From: an uncultured Bacteroidales bacterium | GTDB lineage: Bacteria; Bacteroidota; Bacteroidia; Bacteroidales; F082 | DNA length: 64,000 nucleotides | Assembly (NCBI GenBank): GCA_947304185.1 | Contig: CAMZAM010000001.1 | Location: 1-64,000, forward strand | Direction of reading: 5' to 3' | Shown: in pieces, positions 54,018 to 62,997 of the stretch | Layout: each line of letters starts with the position of its first letter | Numbering within the stretch: the stretch's first letter is position 1 | Position numbers and translations under genes: made by a program | Notes under the pieces: generated by a model | Databases searched by the model: none | Told to the model about the DNA's origin: nothing | Seen by the model: only the letters and a program-made list of their open reading frames with translations

Positions 54018-54518
54018 TTACATCTCAAGATTAAGAAGGAATTGCCTTGCTGAACAGGCCACGATGCCCGAGTCGTGAATCAGACCCACATTCGGATCCA
54101 TCGTCACCACATACTTAGGATAATTGTCCTTGATTAACTTCAGGTTGCCAAATTCCCTCTCATAGGTCTCCTCACCCGTCACCACCACATCCATACCGTC
54201 CTACTTCACCCAATAGCGCAAGGCCTTCTCAAACTCCGCCACCTCATGTACCTCGTCTATCAGCACATAGTTGCGCAGTCCCTTACGCACCGATGACTTG
54301 ATTCTCTCCGACAGTTCACGGAACGTGGTGATGTCAGCATTCGCAGGGTCTTCCATGTTGATGTATATCACATGGCCTTCGGTTGCCAATTCAGCAGCCA
54401 ACAGTTCCAGTATGCAACTCTTGCCGACACGACAGTGATCGGTCAGAACCACGGTCTCGCCTTAACCCAGCAAGTTGCGAACCAGTGTGGTATATCCGTT
54501 GCTGTTTATTCTCTCCAT
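54018..54518 (-). pseudogene. Remnant of an AAA+ ATPase (DUF4143-like)
   Basis: From the start MERINSNGYTTLVRNLLG the frame meets TAA where a Lys is expected, then reads TVVLTDHCRVGKSCILEL (a P-loop with GK) and YVLIDEVHEVAEFEKAL (Walker B), meets TAG, and continues with ETYEREFGNLKLIKDNYPKYVV to LLNLEM. The ~400-residue family would need a large middle part that is missing. Two stops and an internal deletion make this a decayed gene. Confidence 0.8.
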
Positions 54519-54618
54519 AGTTAGAACTTTTTGCAAAAATACAAAAACTTCTCAATATACAGAAAACTTTATAGCATTATTAAAACATTTAACTAACCAT
54601 AAACTCCACACTAATAAA

Positions 54619-54934
54619 AGCCCGTATCTGCCATGTCGAGGCCGTCCTCCGTCGCATCCCGTTCGGGGAATTGCAGGAGATGGTTTGCACCCCGTTGCCG
54701 GAGAATCTGCATGTAATGGACATTGAGGATGAGGTCACCCGTCACCGTCTGCCCGACGAGCAGGTTAAGGAGCTAATCAAAAAATTTACACTCACTACAC
54801 CAATGCCACCGAGTTCCAGCGTCTGGAACGTTCCCTTCAGTCTAAGTTCATCCACATCTTCCGCAAGCAGGAATCCAGTTGGCGACAACTGGAGCGCCTC
54901 ACCGGCCTCAGCCGTGGATCCCTCACGCGGCTAG
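54619..54934 (+). pseudogene. Frameshifted gene remnant of unknown family
   Basis: In one frame KARICHVEAVLRRIPFGELQ runs to DEQVKELIKKF; in the next, YTNATEFQRLERSLQSKFIH to RLTGLSRGSLTRL. The two read as one helical protein broken by a frameshift near 54795. No start codon fits. I do not recognise the family. Confidence 0.45.
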
Positions 54935-55078
54935 AACCAACTTCACATTATTGTTTACGCAACCATTCCCCTTTTACTTTGACAAACGAGGGAATAAGTT
55001 TATAAATTGCTAATTACCAAGTCATGAACAGGTGCCTATTCCCCCATCCCCTCGTCCCCTACCCGTCCCCCGGAGCGT

Positions 55079-56305
55079 TTATATATCTTTTCCCCCTATT
55101 GTTCTGTAATAAGCGCTGAAATAGTTACCCATATTATACGAGGGGAAAAAATGTTTAAACTTTTCTACCGTCTCACCTGCACTTCTGATGTCTCCATCTA
55201 ATATGTATGTATTGTAATGTTCGAGTAGTTTATAACCTGCTTTCGCACCTAAATCACATGATTTTCCTTTGTAGAAAATAACATTTGTAGACCAATCATA
55301 TTTTACATAAGGGTCACGGCTTTTCAAAATCTGAAGTATGTCATTTATCCACTGCTCAATCTGTCTAATTGACATAGGGGCCTGTGGCAGTTCATCAGAT
55401 AGTGCTTGTTGTATAACAGTTAATAACGAAACATCATCAACTTCATTAATATCATAAACTTTAGGTTTTGCCAACGAGTATAACAACCGGTTACCTCGTA
55501 TTTCAACCTGCATATCATCAAAATAAAAGTCAGAAATTGTAGCGACTGACGCATCTACCGCACCAAGCTCAATGATTCCGTCTTCCCCAAACAATTCTCT
55601 CACCTCTTTTCTCCTAGTATCAATTACGATACGAATTTCACTTTGTTCTTGATATTCAATATGCTTAGAAAACAATTCTTCAGGATCATTCCCTATAATG
55701 AAGGGTTTCTTATGGTAATCCATATAAGAAACTGGGCCAATTATTATTTCCTTCTCCTTCACGCCAATATCTAACAGTCTGTTCTTTACAAACGCCACAA
55801 ATGCATCTGGTCTAATCAAAAGGACTGCAGGCCTTTTATTCTCTTCGAGCTTTTCTATTGTCTCGCTCCTTACTTGAGGGAAAAGATTATGGAAGTATTC
55901 CTTTGTCACCCTTCCTGCTTGATGGAATCTGTGGTCTTGAGAACGCTTATCCTGCATATGCATGTTATTGCTATTTAACCCATACAAGCAGTGAGCACGA
56001 TATGATAGGATTTCCTTAGATTTGTAGTAAGTGTAACCGCTTTCAACTATAGTGAAGACATCATTTCTCTGGTTTTTAAGGAACTTATCCATCTCAGGGT
56101 CTAAGCCTCTTTGTGATGCATACACACCTTCAAAGATATCCCATCTGCTCGTTCCATCTGGTTCACACCATACTGATGGACATGTGAATTTCATAGAACC
56201 ACGTTCTATGAATGCCTTAGCATACTCCAACTCTATACATCTGATAAGCCAATAAGTATGCTCGGGTATTTCACGTGAAATAATTTCAACATCCTTAAGT
56301 ATCAT
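55079..56305 (-). CDS. Unknown accessory protein, N-terminus weakly DUF2971-like
   Basis: A 408-residue cytoplasmic protein. YWLIRCIELEYAKAFIERGSM and LSYRAHCLYGLNSN recall DUF2971 proteins, and a central region has RIVIDTRRKEVRELFG. The C-terminal ~110 residues look separate (SIRQIEQWINDILQILKSRDPYVKYDW). No catalytic motif is clear. It lies between gene wreckage and the TIR/SLOG operon, in typical defence-island surroundings. Confidence 0.5.
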   Translation of the reverse strand: MILKDVEIISREIPEHTYWLIRCIELEYAKAFIERGSMKFTCPSVWCEPDGTSRWDIFEGVYASQRGLDPEMDKFLKNQRNDVFTIVESGYTYYKSKEILSYRAHCLYGLNSNNMHMQDKRSQDHRFHQAGRVTKEYFHNLFPQVRSETIEKLEENKRPAVLLIRPDAFVAFVKNRLLDIGVKEKEIIIGPVSYMDYHKKPFIIGNDPEELFSKHIEYQEQSEIRIVIDTRRKEVRELFGEDGIIELGAVDASVATISDFYFDDMQVEIRGNRLLYSLAKPKVYDINEVDDVSLLTVIQQALSDELPQAPMSIRQIEQWINDILQILKSRDPYVKYDWSTNVIFYKGKSCDLGAKAGYKLLEHYNTYILDGDIRSAGETVEKFKHFFPSYNMGNYFSAYYRTIGGKDI

Positions 56306-56411
56306 ATCACTTATACTGATTCACTCTCTTATATACCTCCCACAAAGATAGCAGCCTTTCCAACATCTCCGCTCTATCCGCCTTCAATTCACCCTTATTT
56401 TTCAATTTTCT

Positions 56412-56560
56412 TTACCGCTTAACCCAGTTAAGCATATCATGCTCCTCTAAACGATGACGTGATGGATTCCCATGGTTATCCGCCAAAAATTCCATCACGT
56501 CAGCATATTGTTTAATCCTCCTTTCGTCTTGAGTCATACCAGAAACCTTATCTATCCCCG
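56412..56560 (-). pseudogene. Fragment of a helicase-associated domain
   Basis: KQYADVMEFLADNHGNPSRH...MLNWVKR resembles the end of a helicase-associated domain (W/Y..vm.FL..n...P........lnW). Further upstream the frame reads GC-rich sequence unlike any domain, so only the tail of a larger gene survives. Confidence 0.4.
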
Positions 56561-56746
56561 CTACAGGCACAATGTCGCTTCGCGCCACAGAGCCACAGAA
56601 CCCTCCGCTCCCCACGCAGAAGTGACGGAGCAGCGAGCGCAGAGCTGAGTTTGCTCTAGCTTTGCCGAGTCGCAACGGAACTCGACTAAGTCATAGGCCT
56701 GTCGCAAGCGTCCGCCCACACTACCTTATCCGCCCGACTTCTTATC

Positions 56747-57358
56747 TCAAACCGTTGGCTTTACAATATACCCGCTACAGTCATTTAGGCTCTTTTGATA
56801 AGCATTCTCAATATATTTATCCATATTACGTATAAACTCATCCTCTTCAACATACGCAATATACGAACCATTTAAACCATCTATAGTTCTGCACCGATCG
56901 CAGATATAGACTGGAGGGTTTTGATTCCTTCTATTTTCTCGGATAATCTTAAAGACTTTATCTTCATAGTATCCATTTGACGTATGACCATCGGGATGAT
57001 TGATAGTATGTTTAAACCAATTGTAACTTCCATTTACCTTCTTTATCACAGCTACAACTCCGTTCCGTTTGGACTGAGTTCCATCTCTTGAGATTTTCTT
57101 TAAGCTATAGGATATTTCATCTTCAATCCAACTGCTGTTAAGCATTTCCGGAGATAAAACTACAATTGTAACACTAGTTCCCCATATCATATCTTTCAAA
57201 TAATTCCAAATGACATCATCACTATCATCAGACTTATTAGGACTGAAACCATTCTCTCCCCTATAATACTTCGCATATTCACCCATATTTTCATATATGC
57301 GGTCTCTCACATCAACAGCATCGCTGTATTTGTATGATATAAACGTCTCGTGTGTCAT
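56747..57358 (-). CDS. ThsB-like TIR domain protein
   Basis: A 203-residue protein with a TIR-like (DUF1863/ThsB type) fold: THETFISYKYSDAVDVRDRIY at the start, IVVLSPEMLNSSWIEDEISYSL in the middle with the candidate catalytic Glu81 (W77-x3-E). ThsB proteins of Thoeris systems make a cyclic ADP-ribose-type signal from NAD+ on phage infection. It is the last gene of the operon, 35 bases after the SLOG gene. No ThsA partner is seen. Confidence 0.82.
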   Translation of the reverse strand: MTHETFISYKYSDAVDVRDRIYENMGEYAKYYRGENGFSPNKSDDSDDVIWNYLKDMIWGTSVTIVVLSPEMLNSSWIEDEISYSLKKISRDGTQSKRNGVVAVIKKVNGSYNWFKHTINHPDGHTSNGYYEDKVFKIIRENRRNQNPPVYICDRCRTIDGLNGSYIAYVEEDEFIRNMDKYIENAYQKSLNDCSGYIVKPTV

Positions 57359-57393
57359 ATACTTAACTTTAATAAATTCTTTATTATTATCTC

Positions 57394-57981
57394 TTATAAT
57401 TCCAGTAACTCTTTAAACAAATAAGTATAGCTCAACTCCGTCAGCAGCCGATTGTCAAACTTGCCGGGATATTTGTCATACAAAACCCTTGCTGCCGCGC
57501 CGGTAGAAGCAATAGGGAACACACGTGCCTCAGGATGGCTTCCCACAAAGCTATCATATTCTTTAAAAATGCCACCCATTCCACCAATAAACACAGCCGC
57601 CTCATACTCATTATCGCGAATCATCTTATCACGCATCAGGGCCAAGCTATCCTCCATTGTATCAAGTTTTTCAGTTATCACACGTTTTCCAATATCCTTG
57701 TTTTCTGGAGGAAAAATCTCACGGAACCAGTCAGACTGATACAACGTCACCCTATCACTCATTTTCAATCCGTAACGGCCCAGCACCAATGATATCAATG
57801 GCGTAATGGAGGGATGCCCGCCCCAAATCAAATGATATTCAGGGTTTGCCAACACCACTGAAGCCAGAGCAATTACAGCATCACGGATGGCTATCACGTC
57901 TTCTGTTCCGTAATACTCTCTGCCCTGCTTAGGCACGCTGGCGGACAGAAATATATTCTTTACTTGTTTCTCTTTAGCCAT
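57394..57981 (-). CDS. SLOG-family nucleotide-binding protein
   Basis: A 195-residue Rossmann-like SLOG protein: NIFLSASVP at the first strand, LIWGGHPSITPLI as the glycine-rich nucleotide loop, AVFIGGMGGIFKEYDSF later. SLOG domains have been proposed to sense nucleotide-derived signals in conflict systems, commonly paired with TIR proteins. It overlaps the end of the TIR gene by 22 bases, so it is strictly coupled. It could bind the product of one TIR protein. Confidence 0.8.
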   Translation of the reverse strand: MAKEKQVKNIFLSASVPKQGREYYGTEDVIAIRDAVIALASVVLANPEYHLIWGGHPSITPLISLVLGRYGLKMSDRVTLYQSDWFREIFPPENKDIGKRVITEKLDTMEDSLALMRDKMIRDNEYEAAVFIGGMGGIFKEYDSFVGSHPEARVFPIASTGAAARVLYDKYPGKFDNRLLTELSYTYLFKELLEL

Positions 57982-59141
57982 GACTCAAACTCCTGTTTTT
58001 TGATGGTTTTTACTTCCAAATATTTGTTCATCCAGTCCAAATGGGCTATCCATTTTGGCAGAATGCGCATATCGTCATATATCAGGAACACTTTCTCGGG
58101 CATTATGCCTGCAGGCATCCACTTCTTCAACATTTCTAGTGACTCATAGCAGTCAATCGATTGCGGTACACCTATGGCTGGAATGTAATACCATATCTTA
58201 CCATCAGATTGTGCTTCAACCAGGAACATGGGTTCCTTCACCACTGTCCTTCCCTGTCGTTGTGCTTCTTTCACAAATTCAGCCGTCAGCCCGTCCTGTC
58301 TGGCTGCAATGTTTCTAGCCCTCAGGGCTTCTACCTTTCCTGATATCTCTTCCAGCACTTCCATTCTCAACGAAGAACCATTCCCCTTATAACGCCTTCT
58401 TCTGAAGTCTTTATCTACCAATTTCCTCACAACGCTAAGTTGATTGGCATCACCAGCATTAACGTTTGGCCAGTTTAACTGTAGCACACCCACTTGTCTC
58501 GCATTCGCCTCACTTATCTCCTCCTTACACCAGTCACTATCCATAAAGTTCGGAGAGTTCAGCTGTATCAGCACATCACTATCCGTAATTCTATGATGCA
58601 ATTCTGCTTGGAAGTCTGCTGCTCCTCGTATTGAGTACGTATCCAAGAACACATCAAACTGATGCTTCGACAATACGTCATACAATTGGTTAGCTACTGC
58701 CACAGAATCCGTTCGTTTATAACTGATAAATACTCGCCGTTTCTTCCTCAGTAAGCGCAGCTCTTCAAAAGCCACGTTTACAATAGAGTCCAACTTGTTA
58801 TCCGCATAACAAACTCCATTGATGGTCTTCATTTCTAAGGGAATCTCCTCCTCAAACTTACCAGGCGTAAAATACACAGGATAAACGGCATCCGCATTAC
58901 TCATCAGCTTCTGCGTAGGCACAATATCTGCAAACTCAATTCCACCTCCACCAAAATAGAAAGCGAATGTGGGCTTGCTTGACTGATAACCGCCAGTCAT
59001 CACATCGTCACCATCAAGAACAGAAACTAAAGACACCTCCAAACCACGCTCGTCAAGTTTCTCAAAAAAACGCTTGCGAATCTTTTGGCACGCATCACAG
59101 ACCGTATCGCCTAAAAATATCAACTGATAATATGTACTCAT
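57960..59141 (-). CDS. Three-part protein with central TIR domain
   Basis: A 393-residue protein: N-terminal ~130 residues of unknown alpha/beta fold (QLIFLGDTVCDACQKIRKRF), a TIR domain at ~135-265 (RVFISYKRTDSVAVANQLYD; FLDTYSIRG; DSDWCKEEI with candidate catalytic Glu208), and a C-terminal ~110-residue domain (IWYYIPAIGVPQSIDCYESLEMLKKW). TIR domains of this type cleave NAD+. The start overlaps the HsdM-like stop by four bases. The outer domains may receive the infection signal. Confidence 0.85.
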   Translation of the reverse strand: MSTYYQLIFLGDTVCDACQKIRKRFFEKLDERGLEVSLVSVLDGDDVMTGGYQSSKPTFAFYFGGGGIEFADIVPTQKLMSNADAVYPVYFTPGKFEEEIPLEMKTINGVCYADNKLDSIVNVAFEELRLLRKKRRVFISYKRTDSVAVANQLYDVLSKHQFDVFLDTYSIRGAADFQAELHHRITDSDVLIQLNSPNFMDSDWCKEEISEANARQVGVLQLNWPNVNAGDANQLSVVRKLVDKDFRRRRYKGNGSSLRMEVLEEISGKVEALRARNIAARQDGLTAEFVKEAQRQGRTVVKEPMFLVEAQSDGKIWYYIPAIGVPQSIDCYESLEMLKKWMPAGIMPEKVFLIYDDMRILPKWIAHLDWMNKYLEVKTIKKQEFESWLKRNK

Positions 59142-60514
59142 ACTTCCAACTCCGGTAGCCCTAACTGCCTCAGATATTCATTATGCTCCCTTGTGACAGA
59201 TCGCATCTGTGCCGTCAGTTCATTTATCTCTTTTATCTTCTCAGCAATGTTCCGTTGCTCGGCAGTAGGGGCAGAAACATAATTGCTGGGCATTAGATTG
59301 AAGTTGTTATGGGCAATTTCCTCATGGCTCACCACCCTCGACAGCCCTTCGATTGTTCTGTTTCCGCTAAAGGCGTGCACAATCCGCTGCTGGTCATGAT
59401 AACCCATTCTGCTCAGCCGCCCATAGCCTTCAAACATATCCTTGGCATTAATTATCAGCACCTCTTTCCTACTCTCAGAGTGCTGGAACACCATCAGCGC
59501 AAACGCTACGCTCGTTGAATACAGCATATTTACCGGCATCCCTATCACAGCCCGAAGGTCGTTGTGCGCTATTATCTCTCTTCGCACAGCCTCGCCAAAC
59601 CCCTGTTGCTGCAACACGCCCATTGGCATCGCCATAATCATCACACCGTCATCTGTCAACGATTCCAGCCCTCGTAGAATACAGGCATAGTCGTATGGCA
59701 CCTCGTCAAATTCAGGATACCGCAGTGGCAAACCGTTTCTTAAAGGCGCATCTATCCTGCGCCTCAATCCCCAGGCGGGCATACTCACTATCACGTCATA
59801 CCGCTCCTTCGGTGCCCACTCGTCACGCAAAAAATCCTCATTCTTCAAGTCATACTGGCTGATGCCATTCACAAACATACTCAGCCTTGCCATGTCCGCT
59901 TGCAGGGTTGACACCTCTCTTAGCGTCATCCTGTCAAACCTGACGTTGTTCCGCTCCCAGGCCATCAATGCCAATGATGCCACGCCACAAGCAGGGTCAT
60001 ACAGCTGCAGTCCATCTTTAAATCCCAGTATCCTGCGCAGCAACGTACCCACAAGCGTTCCAACATCCCGTGGAACAGTTTCTATATAGCGACCGCCATG
60101 CAGCCCCATAATATAGTTGAAAAGCCCCACCCGTCTGGCTGGCGAGCAATAGTCTTTTGTCAGCTCGTCTATCAAAAGCACATATTCTTTACAGAAGTCA
60201 CCCTTCGGCAGCCTGGACATCACTTGCACCACCCTGTCATACACCTCAAAAACCTCTTTGTCCCTAAACAAGGTGCCGCCTGTCAGTAGCGCAGACTGTA
60301 GCACATACTTGGGTTCAGCATTCTCCCCAACCACACTGCCAATCAACTCGTTCCAGTAGTCTTCCCTTTCATCTGTGACCAATGCAACGTCGTATGTAGC
60401 AAAGCGATAGCACAAGACGGAGAGCGTGATGGGACACATCTCCTCCACCGTCAGAGGGCTTTTCTGGCGGATAAACAATGTCAGTTGTCTTGCTATGGTT
60501 CTAAAGTTTATCAT
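59138..60514 (-). CDS. HsdM-like N6-adenine methyltransferase homologue lacking the catalytic motif
   Basis: A 458-residue protein with the type I modification-subunit plan: N-terminal helical part (to ~145), SAM-binding motif I LYDPACGVASLAL (171-183), Rossmann core, C-terminal helices. Motif IV, normally NPPF/Y in a context like DLILANPPFG, reads DVIVSMPAWG (240-249): the catalytic Asn is Met and the second Pro is Ala. I infer a protein that may still bind SAM and DNA but not methylate. It is coupled to the TIR gene (ATGA) and follows the ATPase gene by 3 bases. Confidence 0.82.
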   Translation of the reverse strand: MINFRTIARQLTLFIRQKSPLTVEEMCPITLSVLCYRFATYDVALVTDEREDYWNELIGSVVGENAEPKYVLQSALLTGGTLFRDKEVFEVYDRVVQVMSRLPKGDFCKEYVLLIDELTKDYCSPARRVGLFNYIMGLHGGRYIETVPRDVGTLVGTLLRRILGFKDGLQLYDPACGVASLALMAWERNNVRFDRMTLREVSTLQADMARLSMFVNGISQYDLKNEDFLRDEWAPKERYDVIVSMPAWGLRRRIDAPLRNGLPLRYPEFDEVPYDYACILRGLESLTDDGVMIMAMPMGVLQQQGFGEAVRREIIAHNDLRAVIGMPVNMLYSTSVAFALMVFQHSESRKEVLIINAKDMFEGYGRLSRMGYHDQQRIVHAFSGNRTIEGLSRVVSHEEIAHNNFNLMPSNYVSAPTAEQRNIAEKIKEINELTAQMRSVTREHNEYLRQLGLPELEV

Positions 60515-60517
60515 CTG

Positions 60518-61636
60518 CTATACTTCAAATTTGAAGGTCTTCACCAGTTCGCCCACCACATGCTTTAGCATCGCTCTGTCTTGTGGGTTCACCATGGGAA
60601 ATACTGCCTCATACACTCTTTGGTGCGACAGTGCGTTCACCCTGTCAGCCACGTTCACGCCATTCCATTGGTCAACCTTTGCCGTAGCCAATGCCTTGCT
60701 GAAATTCCCTTTCCCTTGGAACGAAGAAATCAGTTCCAGTATCTGCCTCAACTGCACAAAATGCAACGGAATGATTTCATCTTCCAGCAGGTTGTTCAGT
60801 TGCTGCAACAGCAACAGGTGGTATTGTAGAAGTCCTTTGTTGTTCCCTTTGATGAAATACTGTTCACCCTCCCTTTCAAGAAACTTGATGTCGTATTTTG
60901 GGTCTTTTGCCAGAAAAGTCTTCCCCTCCACGTCCTTCTTCTCTGTGTACGACAGCATGCCCGAATTCGCATTTTTCATCAGCGAGGTTAGCGTGGAGAA
61001 AAATCTCATGTGGTGGGTAGTTACAATAATCTTTGAGTGCTCGTGATTCTCCTTCATCAGTTCCACCAATCTCGATGCCGTCACAAACAGATTGTTGTCA
61101 TCCAGGCTACCCACAGGATCGTCTATGAAGAAATACTTATTCTCTCCCAGATGTCCGTTGTCCTCCATAAACAGAGCCATGATGAACGTCCAAACAAACA
61201 GCCGTTCCTCCCCTCTCGAAATCTTGATGTTCTTTTCCGGATCCTCCGCCTTGAAAAACCTGATAAATTCTATTCCGCTGTTCTGGTCATTGTTAATCCA
61301 CTGGAATCGGAAGTCAAAGTTAACGTGGTAAGGTTCCAGCAGTGCTCTTATTTTTCCCTCGTCTATGTCACGGTGCAGTCGGTTCAAACTGCTGTTCACC
61401 ACCCTCAGGCGCATTTCCTTTTCTGAGTGCTTCATGTCGTTATCCCACGCAAACAGGTCTTCGCTAAAAGCATTATAGTAGATGCCCGTCTGGTGCTTCT
61501 TGTTGTCACGCATCAGTTCCTTGAACGCCACCGACAAACGAGTCTTGCCTGTAGCGTTGAATGCATACAGCACCACTATCTGCTTGGTATTATCCCGCAA
61601 CCATATTGCGACCTCTTCCAGTGTCATACCTTTCAT
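60518..61636 (-). CDS. PrrC/RloC-like ABC-type ATPase, putative RNA-cleaving effector
   Basis: A 372-residue protein. Walker A is YAFNATGKTRLS (24-35, first Gly replaced by Ala), signature KISRGEERLFVW (138-149), Walker B YFFIDDPVGSLDD (168-180) and a His loop VTTHHMRFF. The C-terminal ~100 helical residues hold R297-x3-E301 and H338, similar in kind and spacing to the Arg-Glu-His triad of PrrC anticodon nuclease (known spacing 4 and 36; here 4 and 41). PrrC works with a type I modification complex, as the neighbours here suggest. The nuclease role is inferred. Confidence 0.7.
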   Translation of the reverse strand: MKGMTLEEVAIWLRDNTKQIVVLYAFNATGKTRLSVAFKELMRDNKKHQTGIYYNAFSEDLFAWDNDMKHSEKEMRLRVVNSSLNRLHRDIDEGKIRALLEPYHVNFDFRFQWINNDQNSGIEFIRFFKAEDPEKNIKISRGEERLFVWTFIMALFMEDNGHLGENKYFFIDDPVGSLDDNNLFVTASRLVELMKENHEHSKIIVTTHHMRFFSTLTSLMKNANSGMLSYTEKKDVEGKTFLAKDPKYDIKFLEREGEQYFIKGNNKGLLQYHLLLLQQLNNLLEDEIIPLHFVQLRQILELISSFQGKGNFSKALATAKVDQWNGVNVADRVNALSHQRVYEAVFPMVNPQDRAMLKHVVGELVKTFKFEV

Positions 61637-62034
61637 ATTCCCATCAACTGGTCTATCAACATAATGCGGTGGTCAAACAATTCTCCCATCAAGTTTACGT
61701 AGTATTTCTCCATCACATCATAATGTGGGTCAGCAGTCAGTTGCTGTAGTTCCCTGTAGACTGAAGGAATACCGCCCACTGACACCCAAAGCTTTTCTGC
61801 TGTCTTTACGGCACTTACTATAATCTGTTGCTTATCTATACTTGGCACCGTCACCTCTGCTTTCAACAGTTCATCCTCATCATACAGACGGCGATTCTTC
61901 GACAATCTGCGAATGAATATCTGAGCATAGTCTGGAGTCATCCCATGCAACGTGCATGGAAATCTCCAGCCGGAGTCTATATCAATCCACGCCGAGCCGT
62001 TTCTTTCTATGGTACAGTAGTCTGATAGCTTCAT
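61633..62034 (-). CDS. Short HsdS-like (specificity subunit) protein
   Basis: A 133-residue protein. MKLSDYCTIERNGS is like the start of an HsdS target-recognition unit, and VTVPSIDKQQIIVSAVKTAEKLW like its end (v.iPsleeQ..Iv) followed by a helix. A full HsdS is ~400 residues with two such units. Here one shortened unit remains, which could dimerise or be fixed in specificity. It overlaps the ATPase start by four bases. Confidence 0.58.
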   Translation of the reverse strand: MKLSDYCTIERNGSAWIDIDSGWRFPCTLHGMTPDYAQIFIRRLSKNRRLYDEDELLKAEVTVPSIDKQQIIVSAVKTAEKLWVSVGGIPSVYRELQQLTADPHYDVMEKYYVNLMGELFDHRIMLIDQLMGI

Positions 62035-62043
62035 TCTAGACTC

Positions 62044-62997
62044 TTAAATTTTTGTTCTTATAAACTGACCATAACAGTATTCATTCCATTCGCATCCAGA
62101 ATAAGCCTGCAGTCCTTCACGTACGACTTTGAGGTATCCTGATTCTTCGTATATGTTTTTCAGCATCTTTTCTTTTACATTTTCAGGCATGACACCTTTA
62201 TTTATCTCCATTATCCCATCCTTAAAGGCTTCGCAGGGAAATACGTATCCATCGTAACGCACGGTCAGCTTAATGCTGCCTGTGCCACAAGCGGCTCGTT
62301 TAGCAGAAAATGGCAGACCAAGCCGAATTTTGCCCTGATAGGTTTCTTGGCACTTTGCCATTATCTGTTTCAACTCTTCCTGTTCTTCTACACTCATTTC
62401 CACCAGCTCTTTGTTTTCCATCACGCGACCTTGAGGGACCAGGCGCAGGAGGCTTACGTTCTTTACACCAATTGAGTAGAGCTTACTCAACACATCAGGT
62501 ATCTGGTGGTAGTTGCAGAGCATAGGTACTAAGTGTGCCTCTACTGGGATTCCCAGTGTTATCGCACGGTGGATGGTTTCATCCAACAGTGCCAAGTTAG
62601 CGGCCTCAGTTCCCATAATGGTGGCATAAAGTTCTGCATCAACGGCCTCGTAATTGAAGATAAGTGCATCTATTTTGTCTTTTACAGCCTCTAACAACTT
62701 GGTCGGAATGGATGTATGAATGCCGCCATCACTATAGATACCACTGGAATAGAGCCTGAGTTTCAGACCTTTACACTGAATGTAATCAACTATCTCCACT
62801 ATATCTTCTCTGAGGAACGGTTCTCCACCAGACAGGCTTACAGTCTTTGCACCCAATGCCACGGCATCGTCCACTACTTGGATGATGGTTGCATAGTCCA
62901 AACGCTCTGTTTTCTCCATGTCAGAGAGTGAAGAGCAGTAAATACAACGGTTTGGGCACTGCTGGGTTACCTCTATGGTGATTTCGTTCAGACTCAT
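62044..62997 (-). CDS. Radical SAM enzyme
   Basis: A 317-residue radical SAM protein. The cluster motif is CPNRCIYC (CxxxCxxC), then VSLSGGEPFLR (GGE motif), and a Cys-rich C-terminal part (AACGTGSIKLTVRYDGYVFPCEAFK, GCEWNEYCYG) resembling a SPASM/auxiliary-cluster region. The start MSLNEITIEV overlaps the stop of the preceding gene (ATGA). Coupled to a base-hypermodification-like protein, it may act on a nucleobase; substrate unknown. Confidence 0.85.
   Translation of the reverse strand: MSLNEITIEVTQQCPNRCIYCSSLSDMEKTERLDYATIIQVVDDAVALGAKTVSLSGGEPFLREDIVEIVDYIQCKGLKLRLYSSGIYSDGGIHTSIPTKLLEAVKDKIDALIFNYEAVDAELYATIMGTEAANLALLDETIHRAITLGIPVEAHLVPMLCNYHQIPDVLSKLYSIGVKNVSLLRLVPQGRVMENKELVEMSVEEQEELKQIMAKCQETYQGKIRLGLPFSAKRAACGTGSIKLTVRYDGYVFPCEAFKDGIMEINKGVMPENVKEKMLKNIYEESGYLKVVREGLQAYSGCEWNEYCYGQFIRTKI

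Noticed and set aside
54201..54452. Intact small ATPase ORF
   Set aside because: It is only the open middle part of a gene with stops on both sides whose flanks continue in the same family.
56561..56675. Coding start of the helicase fragment
   Set aside because: The sequence is GC-rich and unlike any domain; only the downstream tail resembles a helicase-associated domain.
56747..57358. Classical Thoeris system
   Set aside because: The ThsB-like protein is present but no ThsA (SIR2-SLOG) protein is; the SLOG protein here has no SIR2 domain.
59138..62034. Functional type I restriction-modification system
   Set aside because: No HsdR is present, the HsdM-like protein lacks the catalytic motif and the S-like protein is one third of normal size.
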